Source of the DNA: Lasiosphaeria ovina
Taxonomy: Eukaryota > Ascomycota > Sordariomycetes > Sordariales > Lasiosphaeriaceae
NCBI GenBank assembly: GCA_033439765.1
Contig: JAULSN010000006.1
Location: 2,604,001 to 2,668,000, forward strand
Direction: 5' to 3'
DNA: 64,000 nucleotides
The translations under genes were made by a program, and so were the position numbers. A model generated the notes under the pieces. It was not told where the DNA came from and did not search any database. It saw only the letters and a program-made list of their open reading frames with translations. Below, piece by piece: positions 54,235 through 64,000 of the stretch. Within the stretch, counting starts at the first letter, position 1. Each line of letters opens with the position of its first letter.

Positions 54235-56425
54235 GCTGAGAAAAAAAAGGGTGTAATTGATTAGGAGGATTTTCTCAAGAAGGCGGAAAATAATTTTACG
54301 CTATCCCGAGCCGGAGCTCTATTCCTCAATGAATATGATCCTTCGCGATGCTCGGGAAGACCCAAAGGTGTTGGCATAGATAGCATTGTGTAGGTCCACA
54401 ACTCAATCGCCGACGTCATAGCATGGCACGTAGTAACCAGCACCCCGCATCTCCAATCAATACACGTCCCAGTTCTTGTCCCTCGCGCCCGCTTTTGGTA
54501 GTCGTTTCTAGGATCCATACTCGTGAAGCAAGAAATTTCTATAGCAACGTTCTAATAGATCAGAGGACAAGGGCATACACTAAATAGAGCAACCGGCGGG
54601 CCGGCGACAGCGACGGCGACGGCGACTCGGTGCGCGGTCGCGGGGTTGTTCGCGGCAAGCCCCTATCTATAAGATAAAGAATTAGTGGGCCACTGAGCCA
54701 CAGGTAATCATCTATAGGCGACCTCCAGATGGCCTGGGCGTGCTTCGAGCGTACCGGCCATCAACCACTGACCACAAAGATTGACCGGCTACCATCAACT
54801 CTGAAGATTGGACCAGTGCTGGTGGCGCCTGGAAGCGGACTACTTCAAAGTCAGCCAGACCGAAAATGCGATTGCAGCGCCCGCAGCGCCTACGATTCCT
54901 GTGTCTATATTGTGCCGTTTGCGGCGTCCTCGTCATCTCTGTCGAATTGGACACAGCCTCGAGCTCCACACTATTTCCCTTCTCTCCGCCCAGGCTGCCC
55001 GACCGTCCCTCCTAGGTTCTGGCTTGCTGAAGTTTCTCGGGGCAGCTTAAGTTGCGCCGCATCGCGGTGTGACGCGACAAACTACGAGCTCCTCGCTGCT
55101 ACCGTTGTCACCATTGGGGCGCGGAAGAATCGGAGGGCGATAGAGTATTCCTAATAAGATTGTGAAATCTCCAAATCTGTCTTCCTGTGATCATTTTCGT
55201 AGGCGTATGGCTCTGAGAGCTGGGTTGGGCTCTGAAGCAAGTGCGGGGTAGGGGTGTACTTGGGTGGGGCATCAGCGTGGTTTCTGTCAGTAGCAGTGTG
55301 GTGATAAGTGACTGCATCGTTCTACACCGCCCTCAACGACAGTGGCTACAGCGGCGTATGGTCTTGCTTTTTTACAGCACCGGCTACGCCCATGTTGTCA
55401 CTGCTGTTGTGTCATCGTCGCCTTCATTGCCGTGGCTTTTGAAGTGTTCCCATCAACTACCAGTGTCTGCTCTGCCGCCCGGCTCCTTTGCTCTGTACAC
55501 CACCAATGAGGGTCTTCGGCCGGGGAAGGCTTGCGTCACTTATACATTCCGTTCACTGCGACATGCGTGGATGTTGGAGTCAAAGGGTTCAGGGCTCTTT
55601 CTAGTTGGGCCCGGCCCGTCACCCTCAGCACTAGCGGGAGCGAGGCGAGTTCAATGCCGTCGGGAAGGCCGAGAGCAGAGTCGACAAACTCGAAGTCAGA
55701 GGTTGCGGGGCCGCAGCTGCGGCTGGAGGCCACGTCCGACGCTGGACCACAGCGACGTTATCTCCTCTGCCTCGACCCTTCCTTCGACGGCCTTGAACTT
55801 GCCGAGCTCCCGCTGGAGTTCAATCGATAAGCTCACTCCATAGCAGGAGCCAGCGGCAGTGTTCTATGAGAACGACCAGGTGATGGCGGAGGCTTTGGAG
55901 GCCACTGGCCGGCGTTGAGCCCAGCGACACCATTGTACAGGGATAACACGCTATTAGAAGACTGCACATCTCCACAATATACCTACCTAAGGAAGCCAAG
56001 AAGCTGGCGGCTGCAACTGAAGCGGAGACCACCACCCAGCGCGGTGTCCGCTCCGACGAGGAAGCCAAACCCGCGAAGGCGGTAACCATAAACGGTCGTC
56101 GTTATTGTCGGACTGGGCCTGCGGCCGCCCGGGATTCTTTGGCTTTCATAATACTGCTCGCTTCCAGAGCTTCGGGCGCCGGCTTGCTGGGTTCGCATCG
56201 CCGTTTGGAGTGTTTGGTGAATTGATCTCAGCGCAGCACTCTTGGAGCCCGGCGCCAGTTCGCACCCCACCTTTTATCGGCACGGGCCACCCACGCTTGC
56301 CAGCGCCTGCCACATTTCCTCTGTTTTTAGTCGAGCCCACTCATCTAACCCTCGCTGGGACCCAGCTCTTCGACCGCCTCGCTTTCCCCCCTGATTCCCC
56401 ATTCTACGAGATTCGAGAGCAGCTG
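54235..56425. other. RIP-free flank right of the transposons, no firm gene
   Basis: CpA/TpG are normal. Overlapping frames on both strands occur (54712-54969 minus with R-R-C-G-R-C-N-R, 54729-55154 plus, 55241-55843 plus). None is convincing alone. Around 56002-56101 a plus frame reads E-A-K-K-L-A-A-A-T-E-A-E-T-T-T and K-A-V-T-I-N-G-R-R-Y, which has coding character. The frame at 56262-56425 (P-F-I-G-T-G-H-P-R-L-P-A-P) runs directly into the next gene and may be an upstream exon; CTGTTTTTAG at 56320-56329 could be its acceptor. Confidence 0.35.
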
Positions 56426-57615
56426 ATGGCTAACCCAGATCTCCAAAATACCAGCGAAATCATCACAGCCATAGCGTCGTGCCTCACAGAGGAACCAGCC
56501 ACAAACAAAGCCCCAGCTAGGCTCGACAAAACCTTTGAAGATTTCTCCAAACTAGATCACATTTCGCATGCCTTTCTGAATGGAGGATTCCTGGCCTGGT
56601 ATGCGTACTACGTTGCAACACAGCGCAGCGAAGTTATCAAGGACTCGGCGTCAAGGCTGTCACCCTCTTTGCTCCAACACGTCGTCACTGAGGTATCCAA
56701 AATTACGCCCAACAATTCCGTGAGGAAACGCGTCGATTGCATCCTATATAATTCCCACCGCGGCAGCAAACGCTCCGGTAAATCGTTCAAACTCATACCG
56801 TGTTACGCTAGCTAACTTTTCCAGAACTTCTAGCATCGAACGGCATTGGAATGCCTTCACCGCTTTCACCCTCTTCAGAACCAAATTCCCGACCTCCTAA
56901 ACGCACACACCACGATTACGCGCAGCACGACTCAACTTCGCCCGTCCTTGATGCACACGACATGGCACAAGTGGATGATCCCTCGAACACCATTCCATAC
57001 GGAGGGGCTGGCCAACAGAACACAGTCGCGGCGAGAATTGCTGACTCTGTATGCTGGGACGAGGCTCTCGAGTTGACCACCTTCGAACATGACCCACGAT
57101 ATGAATACGTATGGCCGAATGCTGCCAATCTTCCGTTCGTCTTCCCGCACTACATGTGCACCGCTATTGTCAAGCGGGCCGGCAAGGCTTCGATCATGGC
57201 GTCATTCCCATCGGATCCGGCGTCTTGCCGTTTGGTCTTCGACATCTCCGCGACAGAGGTGCAGCATGTTGCTAAGGAACTCTTCGGCATCCATATTCAG
57301 GTCGTAAATGGACGAAGGCGTCTCCTCTATGAGAATGGCCCAACTGTGAAGATCAACAGAAGTGTGACACTGGCCGGGACTGCAGGGGCGAGTATAGATA
57401 ATCTATATGGGCAGATGGTGGGCGATGCATTCCGACACAGTCCCAGGCGTATGGAGGAGATTTCAATGGGTGAGCTATTATCCAAGTGTTTAGAAATGGT
57501 GGTTTGGGGCACGAGTGACCGCCCAAGCCGGCTTTATTTCATGGTAGAAGCAGAACGTCTTGCTCCAATATTCACCCAACTTTGGCAGCACCCTCTAACG
57601 GTCATGCCTTCTTAA
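56426..57615 (+). CDS. Two-exon hypothetical gene, apparently intact
   Basis: The frame up to 56777 and the frame 56851-57615 are offset, and a fungal-type intron joins them: GTAAAT at 56778, GCTAAC branch at 56811, acceptor CAG 56824 (47 nt) or TAG 56833 (56 nt). Both lengths restore frame. The first in-frame ATG is 56426 (M-A-N-P-D-L-Q-N-T-S), giving about 377-380 residues; the open frame extends upstream, so more exons are possible. Exon 2 starts with a Pro/Ser/His-rich linker, then a globular part (F-P-H-Y-M-C-T-A-I-V-K-R-A, then V-V-W-G-T-S-D-R-P-S-R-L-Y-F). There are no RIP stops. The family is not recognised. Its stop overlaps the convergent frame below by 14 bp. Confidence 0.65.
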
Positions 57616-57990
57616 TCTGGCCCCCTGTCAAATAAACGGAGTAGCCGTCTTCTAGTGACCATTGCCCAGTGCCCCTCATACGCGTCCAATCCTTAGCCCC
57701 AGCCTTCTTGTAAAAGGCATCGCAGTTTTTCCACAACATTGTCTCCCTATTATTATACACCCCGGGCCCGGCCTCAGTCGCTCTCCCAAAGGCCTCTTCA
57801 TCGAGGTCTTGGCTTTGATCCTATATAATGTAAGATGATCGTTATTGGAATATGGAATAATGAAGTTACCATCAAGATGACCGTTGATAGCGGTAAAGAG
57901 TGGCAAGCCAAATCCTGATCAGTTTGGTGCAGGAACTCCGGGCCTACAGTTGACTTCTCTCCGGATAGAGGATGGTGGATTTGTGTTAGA
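57602..57990 (-). pseudogene. Minus-strand coding remnant, convergent with the gene above
   Basis: The minus strand reads S-G-F-G-L-P-L-F-T-A-I-N-G-H-L-D-G-N-F (about 57920-57864), then I-P-Y-S-N-N-D-H-L-T-L-Y-R-I-K-A. After a one-base frame change near 57805 it reads D-L-D-E-E-A-F-G-R-A-T-E-A-G-P-G and K-D-W-T-R-M-R-G-T-G-Q-W-S, to a stop at 57602-57604. Both halves have clear coding character, so I read it as a frameshifted gene fragment. A 49-nt intron from 57869 to 57821 is an alternative, but it needs a different upstream frame. A stop (TGA) precedes the first segment. Family not recognised. Confidence 0.45.
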
Positions 57991-58228
57991 GTTGGTTTGG
58001 CGTGGAGATCGTGTTCCTAAACACGTCGTAAATTTTGGATTTAAAAAGCGCGTCTCAAGTGGACGCGATTTCTGCCGGTGTCAGCCTAAATCTGCTTGAG
58101 GCCTAACTGGTCCATATGATATGCCTAAAGCGCTCTGCCCTGCATTATCGGGTTTTCAAAGCAGACACACGCCACCATAATGACGCAAGCCCGCAAGGAA
58201 GCTCGGTTAGAAAGTGGATCTCCAAGCG

Positions 58229-58425
58229 GGTTCTCATCTTTGCGCAGAGAAGTGGGGTCCCCAAGTCTGAGGTTCCCATCTTTGCGCAGAGAAGTTGGGT
58301 CCCCAAGTCTGGTTCTCATCTTTACGCAGAGAAGTGGGTCCCCAAGGTTCTCATCTTTGCGCAGAGAAGTGGGGTCCCCAAGTCTGAGGTTCTTGTCTTT
58401 GCGCAGAGAAGTGGGTCTCCAATCT
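58229..58425. repeat. Minisatellite, about five copies of a 35-42-bp unit
   Basis: Units start at 58229, 58271, 58311, 58346 and 58388. The core is GGTTCTCATCTTTGCGCAGA followed by GAAGTGGGGTCCCCAAGTCTGA. Length varies by loss of the end of the unit. RIP has not acted here. All frames stay open across it, so the ORFs that span it are not evidence of a gene. Confidence 0.92.
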
Positions 58426-58569
58426 GCATGAGAGCGCAGGGTCTCGACGTTGGGCTGAACCGCGGTCTGGCTGGCCCACGACAGGATCCTAGTCGATTCC
58501 AGTACTTGGACTTAACGTATCAGCTCAGGCGATCAATAGGGAGTGTCCGCGCTTGATTTACCTTTAGCT

Positions 58570-59010
58570 CTGGTCCCACCTCGGTCTCAACGCCGGGTAA
58601 AATTGCTGCTGCCGTTCTCGATGCGGTTGAGAGGACTCCCCTTCCATCAATAGCAACGCCATCCTGCGAGAGACTCCCAGCCCGTCACGAGGATATGCTG
58701 AGTTAGCCGCATGTCAGAGACGTGGCCAGAGATGAGTATCGTCAAGGCCGATCCGCATAGTTAATAGCTCTAAAGATAGTCAAAGAGGTTGAATCATGCA
58801 CATCGATTCGCAGAGATCGTTCCACGTTGGGAGACCTCAACTCGAGGAACGCACGGTGTTGGCTCCAAGCTTAGTCGGTCTTTACTGTTGGTTTTTAGCC
58901 TTGGCCTTTGCCTCGGGTCTCAATGCGGGAGAGGTAGCTGCTGCCATTCTTGACGCGGTTGAAATGCTACCCCTTTTCGTCAATCCCAGTCCCATGCATA
59001 TCCGAAAATC
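58570..59010. repeat. Diverged direct duplication
   Basis: 58586-58652 (GTCTCAACGCCGGG...GCTGCTGCCGTTCTCGATGCGGTTGA) resembles 58917-58985 (GTCTCAATGCGGGA...GCTGCTGCCATTCTTGACGCGGTTGA), with a 331-bp offset. A short plus frame 58796-59014 covers the second copy (V-A-A-A-I-L-D-A-V-E). Possibly two decayed gene or exon copies; function unknown. Confidence 0.55.
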
Positions 59011-59479
59011 ATAGCGACTGGACCAGTTAGCTGTAGGCGCCGGGATGAAAGCCTCATGGAGTCAAACGGTCTGCCCGTAGGCTTGCTGCAAGCATGTACT
59101 GCATGGACGAATACAGCGTCCTAGTGGTCAATGGCTTCGATCCAGCGCATCGTGGAGGCAAGTATGCCAGCTCGGGCTGCATGATCAGCTGCAACAAGAC
59201 GAGTAAGGAAGGCGTATCCGTGTGAAGAGACTCTCGACTACTGGGTGAATACGGGTTTATATCCAAGGATTTCGCGGGACGGAGGGTGATGGTTTCTGGC
59301 TGGCCTAGGAAGATTTATTCAGACTCGTTAGACGCCGAACCAACGTTGGTCCGAACCTACCGGCTGGCAGGTATAAGAATACTCTTCTTCCTCGCAAAAA
59401 TACACTATCACTATTGCCACTGCCATATCTCGTATTCTCTTGTGCATCTGCTGGTGCGAATGTACCCAACAGGCCAAGA

Positions 59480-60660
59480 TTGAAGACCAGAGTTTTGCGA
59501 GCGGTGCTCCAACCACTACCAGGCAAACGATTTATCTTCGTTCCACCACCCAACAACTCTACACGTTGCTCTCATGTAAGAGGACTCCCCAACGAGACGG
59601 GGTCGATATCCTGGGACAGTGACTAACATGCCACCAGCTTCACAGGCCTGCTCAAAACCTATTCCCGCAATCACCTCGCAGCTACTATAGCCCACCATCT
59701 TACTCGCTATCACGCTCGGGTTCAGACAGCGCAACACCGAACCGCAATCACCTCGAGCATACGAGGCCCTAAGGTGGATTCAGCACATTACAAGTCTGGC
59801 GTTCAACCAGCCGGACACGCTCGTTCCTCACTGGTACAAAGTCTATCTTCATTCCATTATTCAACAGGAACAATCTATCTCACCACCTATGCCCACAATC
59901 AAGGACCTTTCTTGATCATACTACTAGCTATCACGTGTCGGGTCCAAATCTACCGCCCTTCAGACGGCACACCCAAGATTCTCGAGCCTGAACATTTCTG
60001 GGCCAACCTCAGCAAAACGGCATCGATCTGTGTCTTCGATCGCCAATATCTTCGCTATCCAAGGCCACCTCACCAGCCACCCGTACACGTTCGTTCTTCG
60101 TTGGCGCCAAGTCTATCTTCATTCTGCTACTCAAATAACTCCATACCTTGCTCTTTACGTAAGATGACTACCCAACAAGACAGCGACCGATGTCCTAAGA
60201 CTTCCACGGAATGAAGACTGACATGCCAACAGCTCCATAGACCTGCTCAACACCTATTTCCGCAATCATCTTACAGCCACGATAGTCCATCATTCTGCCA
60301 GCCTCACGCTCGGGTTCAGACAACAACTTGACCTCCAGACGATACGTGAAAGTCGATATAAAGACCAGACTTTTACAAGTGGTTCTCCGAACACTGTCAA
60401 GCAGATAGTCTATCTTTGTCCTATCATTTAAACACTACCTGTTGCTTTCCATGTAAGAGGACTCCTCATTAGACGGCGACCCGTCCTCGAACCTTCACAA
60501 AATGGGACTGACATGCCACCAGCCTAACGCGCCTACTCATCACTCACGTCTCTTTGCCGCCTAAGAGACCTCGCAACTCACAGTCTTGTCTGCTCTCCTA
60601 TCAGACAAGCGTGCCTTTTCGCGCTTCATATATTACGCTCGGGTTCAGACAACGCAAAGC
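59480..60660 (+). repeat. Degenerate tandem array carrying three copies of an intron-like segment
   Basis: Units of roughly 290 bp recur. Conserved parts are TCTATCTTC(G/A)TTC, CACGCTCGGGTTCAGACA (about 59713, 60308 and 60640), and CTGCTCAA(A/C)ACCTATT(C/T)CCG. Three units contain GTAAGA...(CTAAC or CTGAC)...ATGCCA(C/A)CAG at 59576-59637, 60159-60232 and 60453-60522 (62, 74 and 70 nt). These have the donor, branch and acceptor of fungal introns. The sequence after the first two encodes the same peptide, L-L-K-T-Y-S-R-N-H-L-A-A-T-I and L-L-N-T-Y-F-R-N-H-L-T-A-T-I. This suggests a tandemly amplified, now decayed spliced gene. Confidence 0.6.
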
Positions 60661-60784
60661 CGTCGGTGCTCATCCTTGGGACAGTCTAACGACATCGTTC
60701 TGTCTCTGACTACTGATATCTCCACTGCCGAAAGTCAGCTCATAACTTACCTAGCAAGGCTATCAGCTTCGATCTATCGCGGCC

Positions 60785-61030
60785 ATGGATATAAACGGAA
60801 AAACGGACATGAATGGAAACTCGGGCAAGAAGCCAGATACGTCAGATCCTAAGCCACCGGTAAGTTACCTCGACTTAATGACCAAAGCCAAACTAAAACT
60901 AAAACCCGGGCAGGTCAATCCTCAAAATGGCGAGATAGAGCACTCTAAGAAAGAGGATGGCAAAATAAGCGATATAAATAAGGTAGTACCTCCGGTTGAT
61001 CTAGAGAAAAGAGGAGAGTATAGGTTCTAG
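60785..61030 (+). CDS. Small Lys/Asp-rich hypothetical ORF (81 aa), uncertain
   Basis: ATG 60785 (M-D-I-N-G-K-T-D-M-N-G-N) to TAG 61028-61030. It is hydrophilic with no domain. A GTAAGT at 60861 followed by CAG at 60913 could be an intron inside it. It lies across the sharp edge where RIP-free sequence (left of about 60960) becomes RIPed, so the 3' end may be a mutated Gln or Trp codon and the gene truncated. Confidence 0.3.
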   Translation: MDINGKTDMNGNSGKKPDTSDPKPPVSYLDLMTKAKLKLKPGQVNPQNGEIEHSKKEDGKISDINKVVPPVDLEKRGEYRF

Positions 61031-61269
61031 TAAATAAGTTATAACGTATAGAGATTTAAAAATTCACTCTTTTTAATTAGTTTATAGGTTTTTGGCTATT
61101 AGGGAGTATTAATTCAATTAGCTTGTCCCTAGGTATCGGTCGTCGTCTATCTATAGAGGCTTTTTACGTCTTTCTCTAGAGCTCGGCCTCCTCGAGCTAC
61201 TTCTTCTTACGTATTACGTTCCTCCTTCTCCTTTATTTTCCTATATATAGCTACCTATCCCTATTAAAG

Positions 61270-62890
61270 GAGTATACTTCCAAGTATTAACGTGGAACTT
61301 CGCCGCCCTACTCTGGCGGCCACCGCCGTCGCGCGTTAAAGGCGACGAGCCGGCCCTAACTCTTACTGTACGAGCTAAAGAGTTATCGGTAATATTTTAT
61401 AGTAACCAGGTATATGAAATTATTACCAAGCTGGCTATAGGTGGCGGCCAGAATGCCGTTGCCGGCTTAACGCTCTTGCTGGTGGTCGGTAGTCCCGATA
61501 CTTGGTCCGCCGGCAAAGTATCGCGGGATTACGTAGCAATTCACGTGCACCTAAAAGATAAGATAAGTAGGGATCGTACCCTATTAAATACTAATAATTT
61601 CAATTGCTAGTTCGGGTATTAACGAATAATACCTAAGGTAATATATATACCCTTAAAATACTCTATATATCTATATTTAACTAGGATTACGCACTTCTTA
61701 TCGGTATATTATACATTTTTTTACTCTAAGAACTCGTATCGAAATAACGAAATGCTCGTTATTAAGACCGCCGCGGATCTCGTTAATATAGTAGCTGGCC
61801 CTAATAATTCGTAAAGACTATAGATCGGGAAATAAGCTAGTAATTTTCTAGATATTATCCGGGCGCTAGCTTAGTAAGTTATTTACTCTACTAAGGATAT
61901 GGAGTACGCGGATAGGGAGGGTATATTAAGATTGCCGGGACTATTAACTACGGTCGAAAAACTCAATATAGCTTTTTATAAGTTAATAGTTTATTAATAC
62001 CTAAATATATAAAGGCCTAATACTAACGAAAGCTATAAATACGAACCTATATTTATATAGGCCGAGGAGAAGGGGTTCGGTATTAAGGAGGAACTCCAAA
62101 GAGGGCCGACTATAGTCTGGGTCAAAAGCGGTAGTATAACCTACGGGAACGGTATGGTTTCGATACTTATAGTTATTCTAAGGCCAAAACGAAGTGGTGG
62201 AGCTAAGGAGAAAGACGTTAAGGGGATTACCGGGACGACTATAGTAGAATAAGAACCCCTTTCTATAGGCATAATTAAATCACCGGTAGGCGGTCCTATC
62301 TTTATCGATTCGCCATTTGAATATTAAGTGGGTAATATTATTATTCTCGAGGAAGAAGAGCAAATACTTATAAAGGAGACTACGGGGCCTTAGGGCAATC
62401 CCAAGGACTTTTACGTACTCTAGGTTATATATAGCATAATACCGAAAGGAGGTACTGGAAAGGAAAACGAGGCTTAGCTATGAAGAATCTATAGAGTCGG
62501 TAAACCGAATAAATCGCTTATATTCGAAAAATCCGCATCCGGCGTAACGGAATTAAGAATGGAGAGCATACCTTTAGCCAATCTAGACTAATAACTAGCA
62601 TTAGCCGCAGGAAAGCCTATAAGATTATTATTCGACCGATTCACGCTCGGTACGACCTATTTAATAGTAGAGAGTCGAAGTAGCTATTAGTTATACCCTT
62701 CCCTATCTATTATAGTACTAGTATCTTTAGCGAACCTAATCTCGGACCGAAGATCGGTAGTAGACTAAAACCCTATAAAATAATTACTATTCCTTACGTT
62801 CGTCATAACCTATTTAACGGTAGAGAGTCGTAGCTTATTATTCCGCCCGCTATCTATAGTAGTAACTATATCTTCCTAAGCGCTACTTGG
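61270..62890 (+). pseudogene. RIPed hypothetical gene
   Basis: The plus strand reads W-N-F-A-A-L-L-W-R-P-P-P-S-R-V-K-G (about 61292-61341), then E-I-I-T-K-L-A-I-G-G-G-Q-N-A-V-A (about 61418-61466). After partly unreadable sequence it reads E-Y-A-D-R-E-G-I-L-R-L-P-G-L-L-T (about 61901-61950) and T-I-V-W-V-K-S-G-S-I-T-Y-G-N-G (about 62110-62155), with RIP-type stops. No family recognised. It may be one gene or two. Confidence 0.4.
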
Positions 62891-62949
62891 AGGCTGCGAC
62901 TCGGGGGAAGGATGAAAATCAGCGTGGTGGCTTAGACGTACCGAGACGC

Positions 62950-64000
62950 CCCCGTCTTCGGGTCTGGTGCTGGGGGTAGTGATTCCTATCGACAAATTAC
63001 CCGTAAGATCAAACTATAAAGTATCAAGCACTTACGACCGCGTGTCTTCGAGTTCTACCACGCCTAGTCCGGTGGTAGTATTATTAGGATTGGAGGTAAG
63101 GGAAGACTGAGCAATAGCCTCGGGATGGGCTATAGCGATAAGTATATCGAGACCGGGCGTAGATTGGACTAAGATTTGGCTTAGCAGCCCTAAATCTCGG
63201 TTTAATAACGTAGGATTAACGTATCCCATACCGTACGCTACTTACTCGGTGGCGTTATTAGGCAACGAGGCCGCTTATTCGGCGGCATTAGTAGGTCGGG
63301 CAGTCGCGGGCGGTAAATAGAGTCGACCGCCCGGGCGAAGTCCGCGGCGGTCCCCACCGGTATTACCTAGTACTAGTTATTTAGCCGAGTAAAACGCCTA
63401 CCTACCTCTCTAGGACGCCGCTTACTAAATCGTTATTTCGATACGTAGTACTTCACTACCGTCCTCAGTACCTACTCCAGTTCCGTTATTAGTGTCCTAA
63501 AGCGACGAATTAGCGTGATTTGGGTGGATTAGGCCATCGTCGTTAGGTTCGGTAAATCTATAAATAGCGGTTCCCACCGGTGAATTACTTATATAACTAA
63601 ACTATAGAAAATCAAACTATATCGTCTACGACTACGTGGCCTCTTACTCGCGCGCGCCTGGCTCTGGCTACCAGGGTATAATGGAAATAGAGGTAGAATA
63701 GTCGTTTACGTAGCTTTAAGGCTACGACTCGGGGGATAGCGAGATAGATTTACTATACTGTCCGAGATTGAGAGATCCGAGCTCGTTTCCGGCCTCCTAT
63801 AAGTCTGCCGCTCCAGCCCTATCATCTAATTACACTTCTCCTAGTCCCTAATCAACCCCTAGAAGTAACCTCGTATTAGTACCGAACGAGTACGCCTCGT
63901 CTAGGTCGGATATGCGTATCTAGAGTAAATCTACCGCCGGTTTTGCCGCTCGGACCCCATTACCAGATAGTCGCTCTTATTACGTAGTAAAGCTAGCCTC
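62950..64000 (+). pseudogene. RIPed long reading frame running off the window
   Basis: From about 62970 a plus frame gives I-P-I-D-K-L-P-V-R-S-N-Y-K-V-S-S, then P-S-P-V-V-V-L-L-G-L-E-V-R-E-D (about 63068-63110), W-T-K-I-W-L-S-S-P-K-S-R-F-N-N-V-G (63168-63216) and Y-S-R-A-P-G-S-G-Y-Q-G (about 63645). It continues Ser/Pro-rich to the window end. Stops are RIP-type TAG/TAA only. No domain recognised. The minus ORF at 63032-63229 is a shadow. Confidence 0.45.

Noticed and set aside
58116..58556. 146-codon ORF across the minisatellite
   Set aside because: Repeats without stops keep all frames open; there is no coding signal outside the repeat.

Overview
This window looks like a repeat-rich, gene-poor accessory region of a filamentous ascomycete (Pezizomycotina) genome. 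The main evidence is the mutation pattern. Across most of the 64 kb, CpA and TpG are strongly depleted while TpA is abundant and CpG is kept. Reading frames are broken almost only by TAG and TAA stops that sit where CAG, CAA or TGG would be expected. This is the signature of repeat-induced point mutation (RIP). Short GT-AG introns with CTAAY-like branch sites and fungal-type protein families agree. No bacterial operon structure is visible, and nothing was recognised as tRNA, rRNA or CRISPR.

Layout: 0-0.8 kb is little mutated and holds a 28-bp minisatellite. At 0.8-9.1 kb there is a complete Ty3/Gypsy chromovirus with 269-bp LTRs, a GTAGC target duplication, and a Gag-Pol ruined by RIP. At 9.1-11.2 kb is an unrecognised RIPed pseudogene. 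At 11.2-14.3 kb is a less mutated stretch with a 19-bp hairpin and two small candidate genes. At 14.3-20.3 kb are RIPed fragments, among them a kinase-like piece and a Gfo/Idh/MocA-like piece. At 20.3-20.8 kb is a small unmutated island. At 21.8-31.5 kb is a 9.7-kb RIPed copy of the giant fungal DUF6606/DUF3638/DUF3645 protein gene, whose two introns can still be placed. At 31.6-33.7 kb is an unmutated island with a coiled-coil gene. At 33.7-44.6 kb are further RIPed pseudogenes (a fungal HNH endonuclease, ankyrin repeats, a second Gfo/Idh/MocA fragment) joined by short dispersed and inverted repeats. At 45.6-54.2 kb is a Fot1/pogo DNA transposon with TA duplication and 47-bp inverted repeats, split at codon 100 by a second Ty3/Gypsy chromovirus (244-bp LTRs, CGCCC duplication). 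At 54.2-61.0 kb is mostly unmutated sequence with one intron-containing gene, a minisatellite, and a degenerate tandem array that repeats an intron-like segment. At 61.0-64.0 kb the sequence is RIPed again, with two unrecognised long reading frames.

Few genes here look functional: the two-exon gene at 56.4-57.6 kb, the coiled-coil gene at 32 kb, and the small genes near 13 kb. The rest is a record of insertion, duplication and RIP. The most informative observations are these: RIP removed catalytic residues in four recognised enzymes (both reverse transcriptases, the pogo transposase, the HNH nuclease); the giant pseudogene remained free of indels; LTRs were spared relative to element interiors; and members of fungal families that I read as nuclease, P-loop and ankyrin proteins lie together as decayed copies. 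All homology calls are from reading translations by eye; no search was run.
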